64,000 bases of DNA. Source: Myxococcales bacterium. GTDB taxonomy: Bacteria > Myxococcota_A > Polyangia > Polyangiales > Polyangiaceae. The notes below the pieces were generated by a model. That model had not been told where the DNA came from. It saw only the letters and a list, made by a program, of their open reading frames with translations, and searched no databases. The position numbers were made by a program, and so were the translations under genes. Positions 1-8,933 of the stretch are shown piece after piece. Location of the stretch: contig JACPVJ010000082.1 in assembly GCA_016191785.1 (NCBI GenBank), forward strand, positions 124,001-188,000, read 5' to 3'. Within the stretch, counting starts at the first letter, position 1, and every line of letters begins with the position of its first letter.

Positions 1-5
1 AGAAG

Positions 6-305
6 GTGGGTCTCGGCGCGACCACCCCCGAGGCCTATCAGGACGACTGGGAGGCGTGGTGCGGGTTGGTCCTGGCCTCGGCGCCGCGCGCCCTCTTGAT
101 GTCTTCCCTGGCCCAGACCGAGCAGGCTGCCATCGCGCTCGGGAACGTGACGCGGTCGGCGCGCATCGCGGGCCTGGTGAACCTGTCGCGGGCGATGTGG
201 TCCGCGGTCGCCTACGGCGACGACGCCACCTTCGATCACCTCGAGCGCGCAGGAACGGAGTGGCTCGGAAACATCGCGGGGAAGATCCGCCCCGGAGGGG
301 CCTGA
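6..305 (+). CDS. Hypothetical protein, probably the C-terminal part of a gene cut by the window edge
   Basis: The reading frame is open to the left edge; the first possible start inside the window is GTG at 6, so the true start may lie outside. The visible 99 residues are soluble-looking and helical, with no signal peptide and no motif I recognise. The stop lies 3 bp before the start of the flavoenzyme gene at 309, so the two are very likely co-transcribed and this protein may belong to the same methylamine or one-carbon pathway; that is inference from position only. Confidence 0.55.
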   Translation: MGLGATTPEAYQDDWEAWCGLVLASAPRALLMSSLAQTEQAAIALGNVTRSARIAGLVNLSRAMWSAVAYGDDATFDHLERAGTEWLGNIAGKIRPGGA

Positions 306-308
306 GCC

Positions 309-2768
309 ATGACCGAACCGACAGTCCCCACGCACGCACGCGTGGTCGTCATCGGTGGCGGCGTGATCGGCTGCTCCGTCGCGTATCACCTGGCCCAGAT
401 GGGCTGGAAAGAGATCGTGCTGCTGGAGCAGGACCGGCTCACCTCGGGCACCACCTGGCACGCCGCGGGGCTGATGGTGACCTTCGGCTCGACTTCCGAG
501 ACCTCGACCGAGATGCGCAAGTACTCGCGCGACCTCTACAGCCGCCTCGAAACCGAGACCGGGCTGTCCACCGGTTTCGAGCCGGTCGGTTTCATCGAGC
601 TCGCGACCGAGCCCGATCGGCTCGAAGAGTACCGACGGGTCGCCGCCTTCAACCGGCACTGCGGCGTCGACGTGCACGAGATCTCGGGCGCTCAAGTGCA
701 CGAGCTGTTTCCTCTGGCCAAGACCGACGACGTGCTCGCGGGCTTCTACGTGAAAGGCGACGGCCGCGTGAACCCGGTGGACGCCACCATGAGCTTGGCC
801 AAGGGCGCCCAGCTCCGCGGCGTGACGATCGTCGAAGGGGTCGCCGTGACCGGCCTCACCAGCGCGCGTGGCGCGGTGCGCGGCGTCACCACCAGCCACG
901 GCGAGATCCAGGCCGAGGTGGTGGTGAACTGCGCCGGCATGTGGGGTCGCCAGCTGGCCGAGAAGTCCGGCGTGAACGTGCCGCTGCAGGCCGCGGAGCA
1001 CTACTACCTGATCACCGACAAGGTTCCGGGCCTGTCGAAGACCTTCCCCGTGATCGAGGACCCGGCCTCCTACGGCTACTACCGCGAAGAGGTCGGGGGG
1101 CTGATGATCGGCCTGTTCGAGCCGGTGTGCGCGCCGTGGAAGGTCGAAGGGGTTCCGGACGATTTCTCGTTCGGCGAGATCACCCCCGACTGGGACCGCA
1201 TGGGCCCGTACGTCGAGAAGGCGATGAAGCGCGTCCCCATCTCGCTCGAGGTCGGCGTGCGCAAGTTCTTCTGCGGCCCCGAGAGCTTCACTCCGGATCT
1301 CGCGCCGGTGGTCGGCGAAGCCCCCGAGCTCCGGAACTACTTCGTGGCCGCCGGCCTCAACTCCATCGGCATCATCACCGGCCCGGGGCTCGGGCGCGCG
1401 CTGGCCCACTGGATCGTCACCGGTCGTCCCGACGTGGACATCACCGGGATGAACATCGATCGCCTGCACACCTACCAGGCGAACCCCGAGTACCGGCGCA
1501 CGCGCACCGTCGAGTCGTTGGGCATGGTCTACCAGTGCCACTACCCCACGCGCTCGATGCAGACCGCGCGCGACGCGAAGAAGTCGGCCATCTACGACCG
1601 GCTCGCGGCTCGGGGAGCGTACTTCCGGGACGTGAGCGGCTGGGAAGGTGCCGATTGGTACGCGCCCCCCGGCAGCGCGCCGGACCCGGGCCCGCTCTCG
1701 TGGGGCCGGCAGAGCTGGTTCCCCCAGTGGGAGGCCGAGCACCGCGCCGCCCGCGAGGGCGTGATCCTGATGGACATGTCGTTCATGGCGAAGTTCTGGG
1801 TCGAGGGCCGGGACGCCGGCCGCTTCCTGAATTTCCTCTCGGCCAACGACGTGGACGGGCCGACCGGCACCATCACCTACACCCAGTGGCTCAACGCCGG
1901 CGGCACGCTCGAGGCCGACCTGACGGTGACCAAGCTTTCTGACGAGCGCTACTGGGTGGTCGCGTCCGACACGGCCCACCGGCATGCGCTGACCTGGATG
2001 CGCCGCAACCTCCCCGAGGGCGCGCACGCCTTCGTCACCGACGTGACCGGCGGGTATGCGCAGATCAACGTCCAGGGCCCTCGCTCGCGCGAGCTGATGC
2101 AGTCGGTGACCACCGCCGACCTTTCGAATCGAGCCTTCCCGTTCCGGTGCGCACGCGAGATCGCCATCGGCTATGCGCGTGCCCTGTGCGTGCGCATCAC
2201 CTATTTGGGCGAGCTCGGCTACGAGCTCTACGTGCCGACCGAGCAGGCGACCCACGTCTACGATCGCGTGGTCGAGGCGGGCGAGCGCTTCGGCCTGCGC
2301 CACGCCGGGCTCAAGGCGCTGGCCAGCCTGCGGATGGAAAAGGGGTACCGCGACTACGGCCACGACATCGACAACACCGACTCGGTGCTCGAGGCGGGTC
2401 TCGGCTTCGCCGTCGCCCTCGACAAGCCGGGGGGCTTCCTGGGTCGCGAGGCCGTGCTGGCAAAGAAGGCCGCAGGGCCCCTCACCCGGCGGCTCGTGCA
2501 GATCTTGGTGAAGGACCCCGAGCCCCTGATGTTCCACGCCGAGGTGGTGCACCGAAACGGCCGGCCCATGGGCTACGTCCGGGCGGCGTCGTACGGCCAC
2601 ACCTTGGGCGGCGCCGTGGGCCTGGCGATGATCGAGGCCGGCGAGCCGATCACGCAGGCGTATCTCGACCAGGGCACCTGGGAGGTCGACATCGCCGGCA
2701 AGCTCTACCCCGCGGTGGCTTCGATGAAGCCGCTCTACGATCCAGGCATGCTCAAGGTGAAGGGCTGA
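309..2768 (+). CDS. FAD-dependent dimethylglycine/sarcosine dehydrogenase-like protein with GcvT domain
   Basis: The 819-residue protein has the full layout of the dimethylglycine/sarcosine dehydrogenase family. An N-terminal DAO flavin domain (about 10-370) opens with the dinucleotide-binding run VVVIGGGVIGCSVAYHL. A short FAO_M linker follows (about 372-428), then a GcvT aminomethyltransferase domain (about 430-690) and its C-terminal barrel (about 710-800). The motif SGTTWHAAG places His51 where family members attach FAD covalently. Such enzymes oxidatively demethylate N-methylglycines and pass the one-carbon unit to tetrahydrofolate in the GcvT half. Which substrate is used (dimethylglycine, sarcosine or another N-methyl amine) cannot be read from sequence. 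It follows the preceding gene by 3 bp, suggesting an operon whose beginning lies outside the window. Confidence 0.85.
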   Translation: MTEPTVPTHARVVVIGGGVIGCSVAYHLAQMGWKEIVLLEQDRLTSGTTWHAAGLMVTFGSTSETSTEMRKYSRDLYSRLETETGLSTGFEPVGFIELATEPDRLEEYRRVAAFNRHCGVDVHEISGAQVHELFPLAKTDDVLAGFYVKGDGRVNPVDATMSLAKGAQLRGVTIVEGVAVTGLTSARGAVRGVTTSHGEIQAEVVVNCAGMWGRQLAEKSGVNVPLQAAEHYYLITDKVPGLSKTFPVIEDPASYGYYREEVGGLMIGLFEPVCAPWKVEGVPDDFSFGEITPDWDRMGPYVEKAMKRVPISLEVGVRKFFCGPESFTPDLAPVVGEAPELRNYFVAAGLNSIGIITGPGLGRALAHWIVTGRPDVDITGMNIDRLHTYQANPEYRRTRTVESLGMVYQCHYPTRSMQTARDAKKSAIYDRLAARGAYFRDVSGWEGADWYAPPGSAPDPGPLSWGRQSWFPQWEAEHRAAREGVILMDMSFMAKFWVEGRDAGRFLNFLSANDVDGPTGTITYTQWLNAGGTLEADLTVTKLSDERYWVVASDTAHRHALTWMRRNLPEGAHAFVTDVTGGYAQINVQGPRSRELMQSVTTADLSNRAFPFRCAREIAIGYARALCVRITYLGELGYELYVPTEQATHVYDRVVEAGERFGLRHAGLKALASLRMEKGYRDYGHDIDNTDSVLEAGLGFAVALDKPGGFLGREAVLAKKAAGPLTRRLVQILVKDPEPLMFHAEVVHRNGRPMGYVRAASYGHTLGGAVGLAMIEAGEPITQAYLDQGTWEVDIAGKLYPAVASMKPLYDPGMLKVKG

Positions 2769-2812
2769 TGGACGACGGGGAGGTCCGAGGGTAGGACTCC
2801 GTAGGAGGTCCC

Positions 2813-3799
2813 ATGAAAGCCTGGAGTCTGCTGCTGGCATTGGGGGCGGTCGCGTGCGCGTCCGCGGGCGGAGGCGGGGGGTTCGGTGACGCCGGCGTCG
2901 GCGGGAATTCTGGCTTTGGCGGCTCGGGCGCGAGCGGCGCGGTCGGCGGCTCGGGCGCAGTCGGCGGGTTCGGCGGCTCCGGCGCGACCGGCGCGGTCGG
3001 CGGCTCCGGGGCGACCGGTGGCTCCGGCGCGAGCGGCGGCTTCGGCGGCTCGGGCGCGACCGGCGGGTCGGGGGCGACCGGCGGCTTCGGCGGTTCCGGC
3101 GCGACCGGTGGCTTCGGCGGCTCGGGCGCGACCGGGGGTGGCGGCGCCACCTGCGACGAAGCGACCGACTGCTCGAGCCCGACCACGATGGTCTGCGATC
3201 CGGCGACCGCCAAGTGCGTCGCGGGCCAGTGTTCCGACAGCCTGAACTGCCCGAGCGGGAAGACGTGTGTGGCTCAGGTCGACAACGCGACGGTGGGTGC
3301 CTGCTATCCGGAGTGCGTGTTCAACGGGGCACCCTGCGCGGGCGGCGCCACCTGCAAGGCCTCGCAGACGGGGACCACCGGCTTCTGTTGGGGCGCAGGC
3401 AGCGCCGCCGAGGGCCAGTCGTGCAAGGCGAAGCCGCTCAATACCGGCTGCGCCGTCGGGTTGATCTGCGCTAGCGATCAGGGCTTCGACGTGTGCCGCA
3501 AGCAGTGCAGCTTCTGGTCGACGAACCCCGGCTGCACCGGCGGCCAGCACTGCGCGTCGAACAGCGTGTGCTTCGCCGAGGCCGGCGACTCGGCGGCGAT
3601 CGGCGGCACCTGCGCCAGCGGCGCCAGCGCCGGTGCCGTGTGCGGCGGCGACGGCAAAGCATGGCGAGGCGCGTGCGTGAACCTCTCCGGCACCAGCCTC
3701 ACGTGCCTCAAGATCTGCCGAGCCAGCGTGAGCGCCGACTGCCCGAGCGGCAAGACGTGTCAGGTCGGCACGGGCGAAGAGGTCGGCGTCTGCAACTGA
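2813..3799 (+). CDS. Gly-rich lipoprotein with Cys-rich C-terminal region
   Basis: A strong Shine-Dalgarno AGGAGG at 2803-2808 sits just before the ATG, unlike most genes here. The 328-residue product begins with a lipoprotein signal (MKAWSLLLALGAVAC, lipid-modified Cys15). About 85 residues of Gly/Ser/Ala/Thr repeats of the GGSGATGGFGG type follow as a flexible tether, encoded by a GC-rich tandem array at about 2930-3150. The rest (about 110-328) carries many cysteines spaced as in small disulfide domains, with two 'CPSGKTC' segments, suggesting an exported disulfide-rich domain. Function is unknown; location is probably the outer membrane or cell surface. Its stop is 1 bp from the stop of the convergent radical SAM gene. 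Confidence 0.8.
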   Translation: MKAWSLLLALGAVACASAGGGGGFGDAGVGGNSGFGGSGASGAVGGSGAVGGFGGSGATGAVGGSGATGGSGASGGFGGSGATGGSGATGGFGGSGATGGFGGSGATGGGGATCDEATDCSSPTTMVCDPATAKCVAGQCSDSLNCPSGKTCVAQVDNATVGACYPECVFNGAPCAGGATCKASQTGTTGFCWGAGSAAEGQSCKAKPLNTGCAVGLICASDQGFDVCRKQCSFWSTNPGCTGGQHCASNSVCFAEAGDSAAIGGTCASGASAGAVCGGDGKAWRGACVNLSGTSLTCLKICRASVSADCPSGKTCQVGTGEEVGVCN

Positions 3800-3800
3800 C

Positions 3801-5603
3801 TCAGTCGCCGATCACCCGGAGCTTCTTGCCCGGTGCCGGCCTCGCGGGCTCGGCAGGCAAGTGCTCGGCCCAGACCGCGAAGTCGTCGGGCAAGGGGCCG
3901 GGCAGCGTGGGCTGAGCATTCCGCTCGAGCAACACGAAGTCGTGGCGGGGGTCGAGCTCGAGCGGCAGCTGGCGCTCGAGCCCGCGATCTTTGAACCAGG
4001 CGCGCGCGCGCTGCACGTTCTGAATCAGCACGTCGTGCTGCGGGTCGGTCTTCGCGGCTCGCAAGAAGAGGTCCTGCATCGCGGGGACATCGCCGCGGCG
4101 AAACGCGACGCACGCCAGCGTGTTCAGGCACAGGCCCGGACAGGGGTGCCCGAGCTCGAGCGCCCGCGTGGCGTGGTGTTCGGCGCCGGCGAGATCCCCC
4201 TCCAGGTAGAGCGCGCCGGCCAGATCGAGGTGGGCCGCGTGGTGATCGCCGAGCTCGGCCAAGATCGCGCGGAAGTCGGCCGCGGTCTCGCGGTAGCCGC
4301 TCTGCAGCCCCTTGTTCCGGGCGAACCACTCGTTCATCAGCTTCGCGTCGGCTGGGCTGGCGTCGAAGGGCGTCTTCAGCTCCTGGAAGTCACCGCGGAA
4401 GTAGACCTCGGGGTCGAGCCAGCCAGCGCGCCGCGCGTCGTCGAAATCGAGGGTGCCGGGGTAGATCGAGAGACACGAGAACAGATACTCGTGGGGGGCC
4501 GCGCGCTCGAGGAACGCCAGTGTCTCGCGGAAGGTCTCCGCCGTCTCGCGGCGGTTTCCGAGCATCATGTAGAAGCGCACGCGGATGCCGACCTTCTTGG
4601 CCATGGCGGCGGCGTCCACGATCTCTTGGACGCTGATCTTCTTCTGGATGGCGTCGAGCACGGTCTGCGAGCCGCTCTCGACACCCAAGCTCAGCCGCTG
4701 GCAGCCCGCCAGGCGCATTTCGCGCAGCAGGTCCGGGCTCAGCACGTCGACGCGGGTGTCACAGCTCCACAAGAACGACAGGCCGCGGGCGACAATGGCT
4801 CGGCAGATCTCGCGCACGCGCTTCTGGTTCGCGGTGAACGTGTCGTCCTTGATCTGGATCATCTTCACCGGCAATCGACCGAGCGCGCTCGCCAGCGCGT
4901 CGACGACGTACGGAATGCTCTGCGAACGGTACCCGCGCCCCCAGCTGGTCTCGGCACCGCAGAACGTGCACTGCCAGGGGCAGCCCCGCGACGTCATCAC
5001 GATGTGCGTGTCGAAGTGCCGGTGCGGGGACTCGAGCTGGTCGAGGTTGGCGATGGCTGGGCGCTTCGGACCGAACACCGGCTGGCCGCCGCTGCGATAC
5101 ACGCTGCCTGCGATGCCCTCGAGGGCCTGGCCGGTCGCGATACGGTCGACGATCTCACGGAAGGTCTCTTCCGACTCGCCGACCGTGATCAGATCGACTT
5201 CGGGGTGGTGCGCGAGCATCTCGCCGGCAAGCGGCGTGGCGTGGGGCCCGCCCACGACCACCCGGGCCTCGGGTCGAAGCCGTTTGACGAGCCGGGCCAC
5301 GTAGCCCACTCCGCGGCGATTGGCGGTCCAGCACGACAGCCCGTACACGTCGGCCTCGAGGGCGGCGATCACTTCTTCGACGCGTGACCAGGCGAACCCC
5401 GAGAGGTTCAGCACCTTCACGCGATGCCCGGCGCGGATGGCCTGCGCCCCGAGCGAGAACAGGCCGTAGGGGGTCTGGAAGAAGTCCGAGTCCAGATCGC
5501 CCTCGGCGAAACCCGCGGGCGGACCTTCGCCGGAAGGCGGAGCCTCACCCGGCCTGGGGATCTTCCAGGGCGGGGGATAGAGCAGCGCGATGCGGAGCGG
5601 CAC
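3801..5603 (-). CDS. Cobalamin-type radical SAM protein with C-terminal TPR-like region
   Basis: I place the start at GTG 5603, directly before LRIALLYPPPW, the usual opening of B12-binding radical SAM proteins, and 9 nt after a TATGCT -10-like hexamer (5613-5618); the frame extends to ATG 5657 but that extension is Arg/Pro-rich. Residues about 40-180 form a cobalamin-binding-like Rossmann region (VVVGGPHAT). The radical SAM core follows with GCPWQCTFCG giving C208, C212 and C215. Residues about 430-600 contain TPR-like helices (LAGALYLEGDLAGAEHHATR). Members of this broad class include methyltransferases and ring-forming enzymes, so the reaction cannot be assigned. It lies 96 bp downstream of the ATP-grasp gene on the same strand and may join that cluster or use its own promoter. 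Confidence 0.82.
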   Translation of the reverse strand: MPLRIALLYPPPWKIPRPGEAPPSGEGPPAGFAEGDLDSDFFQTPYGLFSLGAQAIRAGHRVKVLNLSGFAWSRVEEVIAALEADVYGLSCWTANRRGVGYVARLVKRLRPEARVVVGGPHATPLAGEMLAHHPEVDLITVGESEETFREIVDRIATGQALEGIAGSVYRSGGQPVFGPKRPAIANLDQLESPHRHFDTHIVMTSRGCPWQCTFCGAETSWGRGYRSQSIPYVVDALASALGRLPVKMIQIKDDTFTANQKRVREICRAIVARGLSFLWSCDTRVDVLSPDLLREMRLAGCQRLSLGVESGSQTVLDAIQKKISVQEIVDAAAMAKKVGIRVRFYMMLGNRRETAETFRETLAFLERAAPHEYLFSCLSIYPGTLDFDDARRAGWLDPEVYFRGDFQELKTPFDASPADAKLMNEWFARNKGLQSGYRETAADFRAILAELGDHHAAHLDLAGALYLEGDLAGAEHHATRALELGHPCPGLCLNTLACVAFRRGDVPAMQDLFLRAAKTDPQHDVLIQNVQRARAWFKDRGLERQLPLELDPRHDFVLLERNAQPTLPGPLPDDFAVWAEHLPAEPARPAPGKKLRVIGD

Positions 5604-5699
5604 GGGCGGTCGAGCATAAGGCCGCACCGGCGCGCGCGGGAGCGCCCGGCAGATCACGGGGGATTTCGCCCGCCGCGGGCAGATGAGCGCCGCCGACGG

Positions 5700-6566
5700 T
5701 CAGCAGCGAAACCCGACGGCGAAGCCCATCGAGTAGCGCGCGTTGATTTCGCTCCGCGGGTTGAAGCAGACCTCGGCGCCCACGCGGTGAGTGTACGCGT
5801 CGACGCCGAACGGTCCGAAGTAGCCGGCGGCGTGCAGGGCCGCGGCGACGCGCCGCGCGGACTCGGCCAAGGCTTCGCCGAAGGGGAACGGCCCGGCGAG
5901 CGGCTCCGTCGCCAGCCACGCGCCGCGCCGATCGCACCGCTGCTGGACGACGGCACCGAACCGCACCGAGCCGTCGGGAGCGAGCACGCCGTGGACGGCG
6001 TACTCGCCGACGATGCATGCGCTCGGCTCGATGCACAGGCCATCCCGCTCGAGCCCGGCGCGCACGAAGGCCGCGTCGGCCGCGGAGAGCGAACCTGGAG
6101 CGAGAACGCGCTGGCCCCGCCCGGCCATGCCGAAGGCTCGCTTGACGCGCCACGCCTCGAACCCAGCGGGCGGCGCGCTCCGGAGCAGCGCGAAAGCTTC
6201 GGCCTCGGTCCGAACGAACAGCGCGGCGGGGAGGGTGGCTCCGAGCCGCGAGCAGAACGCGCGGCCGTTGACCTCGCGCAGCACGCTCGCCGGGGGCGCC
6301 GGCTCGGGCGCTGCGCCGGCGCGTTCGAGCAGCGCCAGCGCGCGCGGGGTCGGGCAGAACGCTCGACCCGGCAGGCCCTTCGCACAGCCGGGCGGAGAGG
6401 ACTCGTCGACCAACAGATCACCTGGGCCGAGCAGCCGCGGCGCGAGCTCGGCGCGGCGGGCGCGCATCACCCGAAGCACGCGGTCCGGCGGAGCGTAGGC
6501 CGACCCGAGGGCCGCCAGCTCGAGATCGGCGTCCAGGTTCAGGGCCCACGCTCTTCGGGTGTCCAT
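5700..6566 (-). CDS. ATP-grasp-like protein
   Basis: The 288-residue protein resembles ATP-grasp ligases. A segment AWRVKRAFGMAGRGQRV (around 145-160) looks like the lysine and glycine-rich ATP-binding strand. A region with acidic positions (EYAVHG) follows, and a C-terminal FNPRSEINARYSMGF matches the Asn/Arg/Glu metal- and ATP-binding end of the fold. ATP-grasp enzymes join a carboxylate to an amine or thiol through an acyl phosphate. The ATG at 6566 overlaps the end of the ferritin-like gene by 28 bp, implying translational coupling. The substrate is unknown; with a decarboxylase upstream, ligation of an amine to an acid is an attractive guess. Assignment is by eye and moderate. Confidence 0.6.
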   Translation of the reverse strand: MDTRRAWALNLDADLELAALGSAYAPPDRVLRVMRARRAELAPRLLGPGDLLVDESSPPGCAKGLPGRAFCPTPRALALLERAGAAPEPAPPASVLREVNGRAFCSRLGATLPAALFVRTEAEAFALLRSAPPAGFEAWRVKRAFGMAGRGQRVLAPGSLSAADAAFVRAGLERDGLCIEPSACIVGEYAVHGVLAPDGSVRFGAVVQQRCDRRGAWLATEPLAGPFPFGEALAESARRVAAALHAAGYFGPFGVDAYTHRVGAEVCFNPRSEINARYSMGFAVGFRC

Positions 6567-7339
6567 CGCTCCAGCTCGTCGATGAATTCCGGGGGCTGCC
6601 CGGCTCTTTCCCGGGCGTCGCGGCGCAGCGGTCGGCCCCGCATCAAGAGCGGCGAGAGCGGCGCAGGCAAGGCCCGGCGCCAGCTGTCGAAGTCCAGCCG
6701 CCCCGCAAAGGCAGTGAACCAGCGCACGCCGAAGCGCACGTGGGCGATCTCTTCGAGGCCGACGACGTCTTGCACGCGCGCAGCCTGCTCGTCCCCGACG
6801 CTGCGCAGCTCACGAGCCAGGGCCGCCGAGTGGTCGAGGTTCGCGCTCTCCAGCCCGAGCCCCATGACGGCGACGAACGAGGTGACCTCGCGGCAGCCCG
6901 GCACGCGCTGCCAGAACCAGTCCCGCACCGCGAAGTCTCCGATGCGCTGACCCAGACGATCGATCTCGGCCGCGTACATGCGCATGTGGCGAGTCTCGTC
7001 GCCCACCATGCGAAGCAGGCCCTCTCGAAACTCGCGCGGCGTGTCCGCGAACGCGAGCAGCGCCCAGGCCATCAGCTCGGCGGCCTGCAGCTCGTGATGA
7101 AAGAAGGTGTGCATGGCCCGCGCGCGACCGCGAGGAGAACGGAACCCGCGCAGCTTCTCGGCCCGGGGCACCACCCGAAGCTCGGGGGGGCGGCCGGGCG
7201 CGGCGATCCGCGTCGCCACGGGCTCGGCGCTCCACACGTCGGGCGGCGACGGGGGGTTCAGCTTGTGCTCGAGCGAGGTCGACAGGACGTAGTCCCAGGC
7301 CCAGCGCTCGACGGTGCCGGCCTCGGGCGCCAGGCTCAT
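6539..7339 (-). CDS. DUF455-type ferritin-like protein
   Basis: The start at ATG 7339 shares bases with the upstream stop (ATGA), so translation is coupled; longer versions of this frame only shadow the decarboxylase gene. The 266-residue product has a four-helix ferritin-like pattern. Helix A carries HHELQAAELMAW (Glu83 and Glu88 as candidate ligands), helix B carries GDETRHMRMY with Glu115 and His118, a further Glu occurs in LGLESANLD, and the last helix carries EEIAHVRFG with another ExxH. This is the di-metal carboxylate pattern. DUF455 proteins are largely uncharacterised; relatives in the ferritin-like superfamily include oxygenases such as MiaE. Here it lies between a PLP decarboxylase and an ATP-grasp protein, suggesting an oxidation step in small-molecule synthesis (inference). 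Confidence 0.78.
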   Translation of the reverse strand: MSLAPEAGTVERWAWDYVLSTSLEHKLNPPSPPDVWSAEPVATRIAAPGRPPELRVVPRAEKLRGFRSPRGRARAMHTFFHHELQAAELMAWALLAFADTPREFREGLLRMVGDETRHMRMYAAEIDRLGQRIGDFAVRDWFWQRVPGCREVTSFVAVMGLGLESANLDHSAALARELRSVGDEQAARVQDVVGLEEIAHVRFGVRWFTAFAGRLDFDSWRRALPAPLSPLLMRGRPLRRDARERAGQPPEFIDELERWTPEERGP

Positions 7340-8748
7340 CGCGCGGCCTCGCGCGCGCCGTCGAGCGCGGCCAGCAGGCGGTCGATGTCGCGGGCTTCGG
7401 TCCGGTGATTGTTCACGCAGGCGCGGAGCACGCTCTCGCCGTTCGACAGCCGCGGGACCGAGACCCAACCCCCGGCGGACTCGGCCACCCCTCGCGCGAT
7501 GGCGTCCAGCACGCGACGCGAGCTCGGTCTCGAGCCGTCGACGAAGCAGACGATGGGCAGGGGCGTGTCGTTCACGATCTTCCAGCCGTCTTCTCGGAGC
7601 CCGTGGCGCAACTGGTCGGCGAGCATGACCTGGCGCCGCAGCGAAGTCGCGTACCCGTGCCAGCCGATCGCGGCAAGGGGCATCAGGATCCGGAGGCCGA
7701 GAAACCGCCGCGACCACTGGATCGATCGCGCGTACGGATCGCTCGCGCCGTCACGCGGCATGTAGCCGCTGGGGTCGGCGAAGACCTTCTCCAGCACGCC
7801 GGGGCGGCGAACCAGGATCGTGCCGGTGCCCATCGGTGCCGACATCACCTTGTGCGCGTCGAAGGTGATCGAGTCCGCTCGCCCGACGCCGTCGAGCACC
7901 GCAGCGAGCTCGGGTACCAGCGCCGCCAGCCCACCCCACGCCGCGTCGACGTGCAGCCAAGCGCGCGCGCGCGCGGCGATCTCCGCGAGCTCGGCGATCG
8001 GATCGATGGCGCCGGAGCTGGTGGTGCCGGCGGTGGCGACCACCATGAAGGGCAAGAAGCCGTCCGCTCGATCCTTCGCCAGGGCCTCGCGCAGAGCGGC
8101 GGGTTTCATCCGCTGACGCGCGTCCGCGGGGATGACTCGCACCGCTCTCGTGCCGAGCCCCGCCAGCCGCGCCGCTCGCCCGATCGTGGCGTGACCTTCC
8201 GCCGAGACGTACACGCTGGGCTGACCGGGCAGCGCCCGGAGCCCGCCCTGGCCGACCTCCGGGAAGGTCGCCGCGAGCGCGCACTCGAGCGCGGTCGCGT
8301 TGGCCTCGGAGCCCCCCGAAGCGAAGGCTCCGAAGGTCGACGCTCGGTCCCAGCCGAAGCGCTCGCCGAGCGCGCGGATCAGCTCCTCTTCCACCGCCAC
8401 CGGCCAGGGCGCGTGCCCCCGCGTCGCCAGCTGCGGGTTGTAAGCCGAGGTCAATACGTCGCCGAGCACCGCCAGCGGTGACGGCGCCGGATTGAAGAGC
8501 CCGAAGTACCGCGGGTGGTCGACGTGCACGATGCCGCGCTCGAGCGCCGCGACGACGCGCTCGAGCAGCACGCGCGGCTCGGTCGGTGCTTCCGGCGAGG
8601 CGGGCGGAAGTGGCTCGGACCGGTGGGGCACGATGGGCGCGTCCGGGTCGTCGCGTAGGCGGGCGAGATGCGCTTCGATCAGCTCGCCGGCGCGCTGCCA
8701 CAGCACTTCGCGGGTTTCGCGGTCGGGATCCAGAGCCGACGGTTCCAT
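7336..8748 (-). CDS. Group II PLP-dependent amino-acid decarboxylase
   Basis: The 470-residue protein belongs to the pyridoxal-phosphate group II decarboxylases (aromatic-L-amino-acid, glutamate, aspartate and tyrosine decarboxylases). Clear signs are HPRYFGLFNPAPSPLAVLGD near the N-terminus, ASGGSEANATALECAL for phosphate binding, WLHVDAAWGG with the ring-stacking Asp, and SITFDAHKVM, where Lys300 should form the Schiff base. The substrate cannot be told; lysine, ornithine, aspartate and aromatic amino acids are all possible. It is the first gene of a minus-strand unit with the ferritin-like and ATP-grasp genes. A TATGCT hexamer (8760-8765) lies 11 nt before the ATG, and the 185-bp upstream region is shared with the divergent kinase gene. 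Confidence 0.88.
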   Translation of the reverse strand: MEPSALDPDRETREVLWQRAGELIEAHLARLRDDPDAPIVPHRSEPLPPASPEAPTEPRVLLERVVAALERGIVHVDHPRYFGLFNPAPSPLAVLGDVLTSAYNPQLATRGHAPWPVAVEEELIRALGERFGWDRASTFGAFASGGSEANATALECALAATFPEVGQGGLRALPGQPSVYVSAEGHATIGRAARLAGLGTRAVRVIPADARQRMKPAALREALAKDRADGFLPFMVVATAGTTSSGAIDPIAELAEIAARARAWLHVDAAWGGLAALVPELAAVLDGVGRADSITFDAHKVMSAPMGTGTILVRRPGVLEKVFADPSGYMPRDGASDPYARSIQWSRRFLGLRILMPLAAIGWHGYATSLRRQVMLADQLRHGLREDGWKIVNDTPLPIVCFVDGSRPSSRRVLDAIARGVAESAGGWVSVPRLSNGESVLRACVNNHRTEARDIDRLLAALDGAREAAR

Positions 8749-8933
8749 TCGGGGCGCGCAGCATAGCCCTGGGGAGCGGCGGCTGGAGCGCGATCGCCCC
8801 GGGGTCGCCCCGGGAGCTCTTCACCTGCGACGGGCGGCGTCGCCGGCGAAAAAATGACTCGAAACGACCCGGGACCGGCCCTTGCCGGTACCCGACGTGC
8901 AGCGTAGGGTCGAAGACCTTCCCAGGGTGGCGG

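Noticed and set aside
2752..3550. Pro- and Ala-rich frames antisense to the first Gly-rich lipoprotein
   Set aside because: They are mirror images of the Gly-repeat codons and have no independent support.
8586..8933. N-terminal extension of the kinase frame
   Set aside because: It overlaps the start of the divergent decarboxylase and is Arg/Gly-rich; ATG 8934 begins the recognisable protein.
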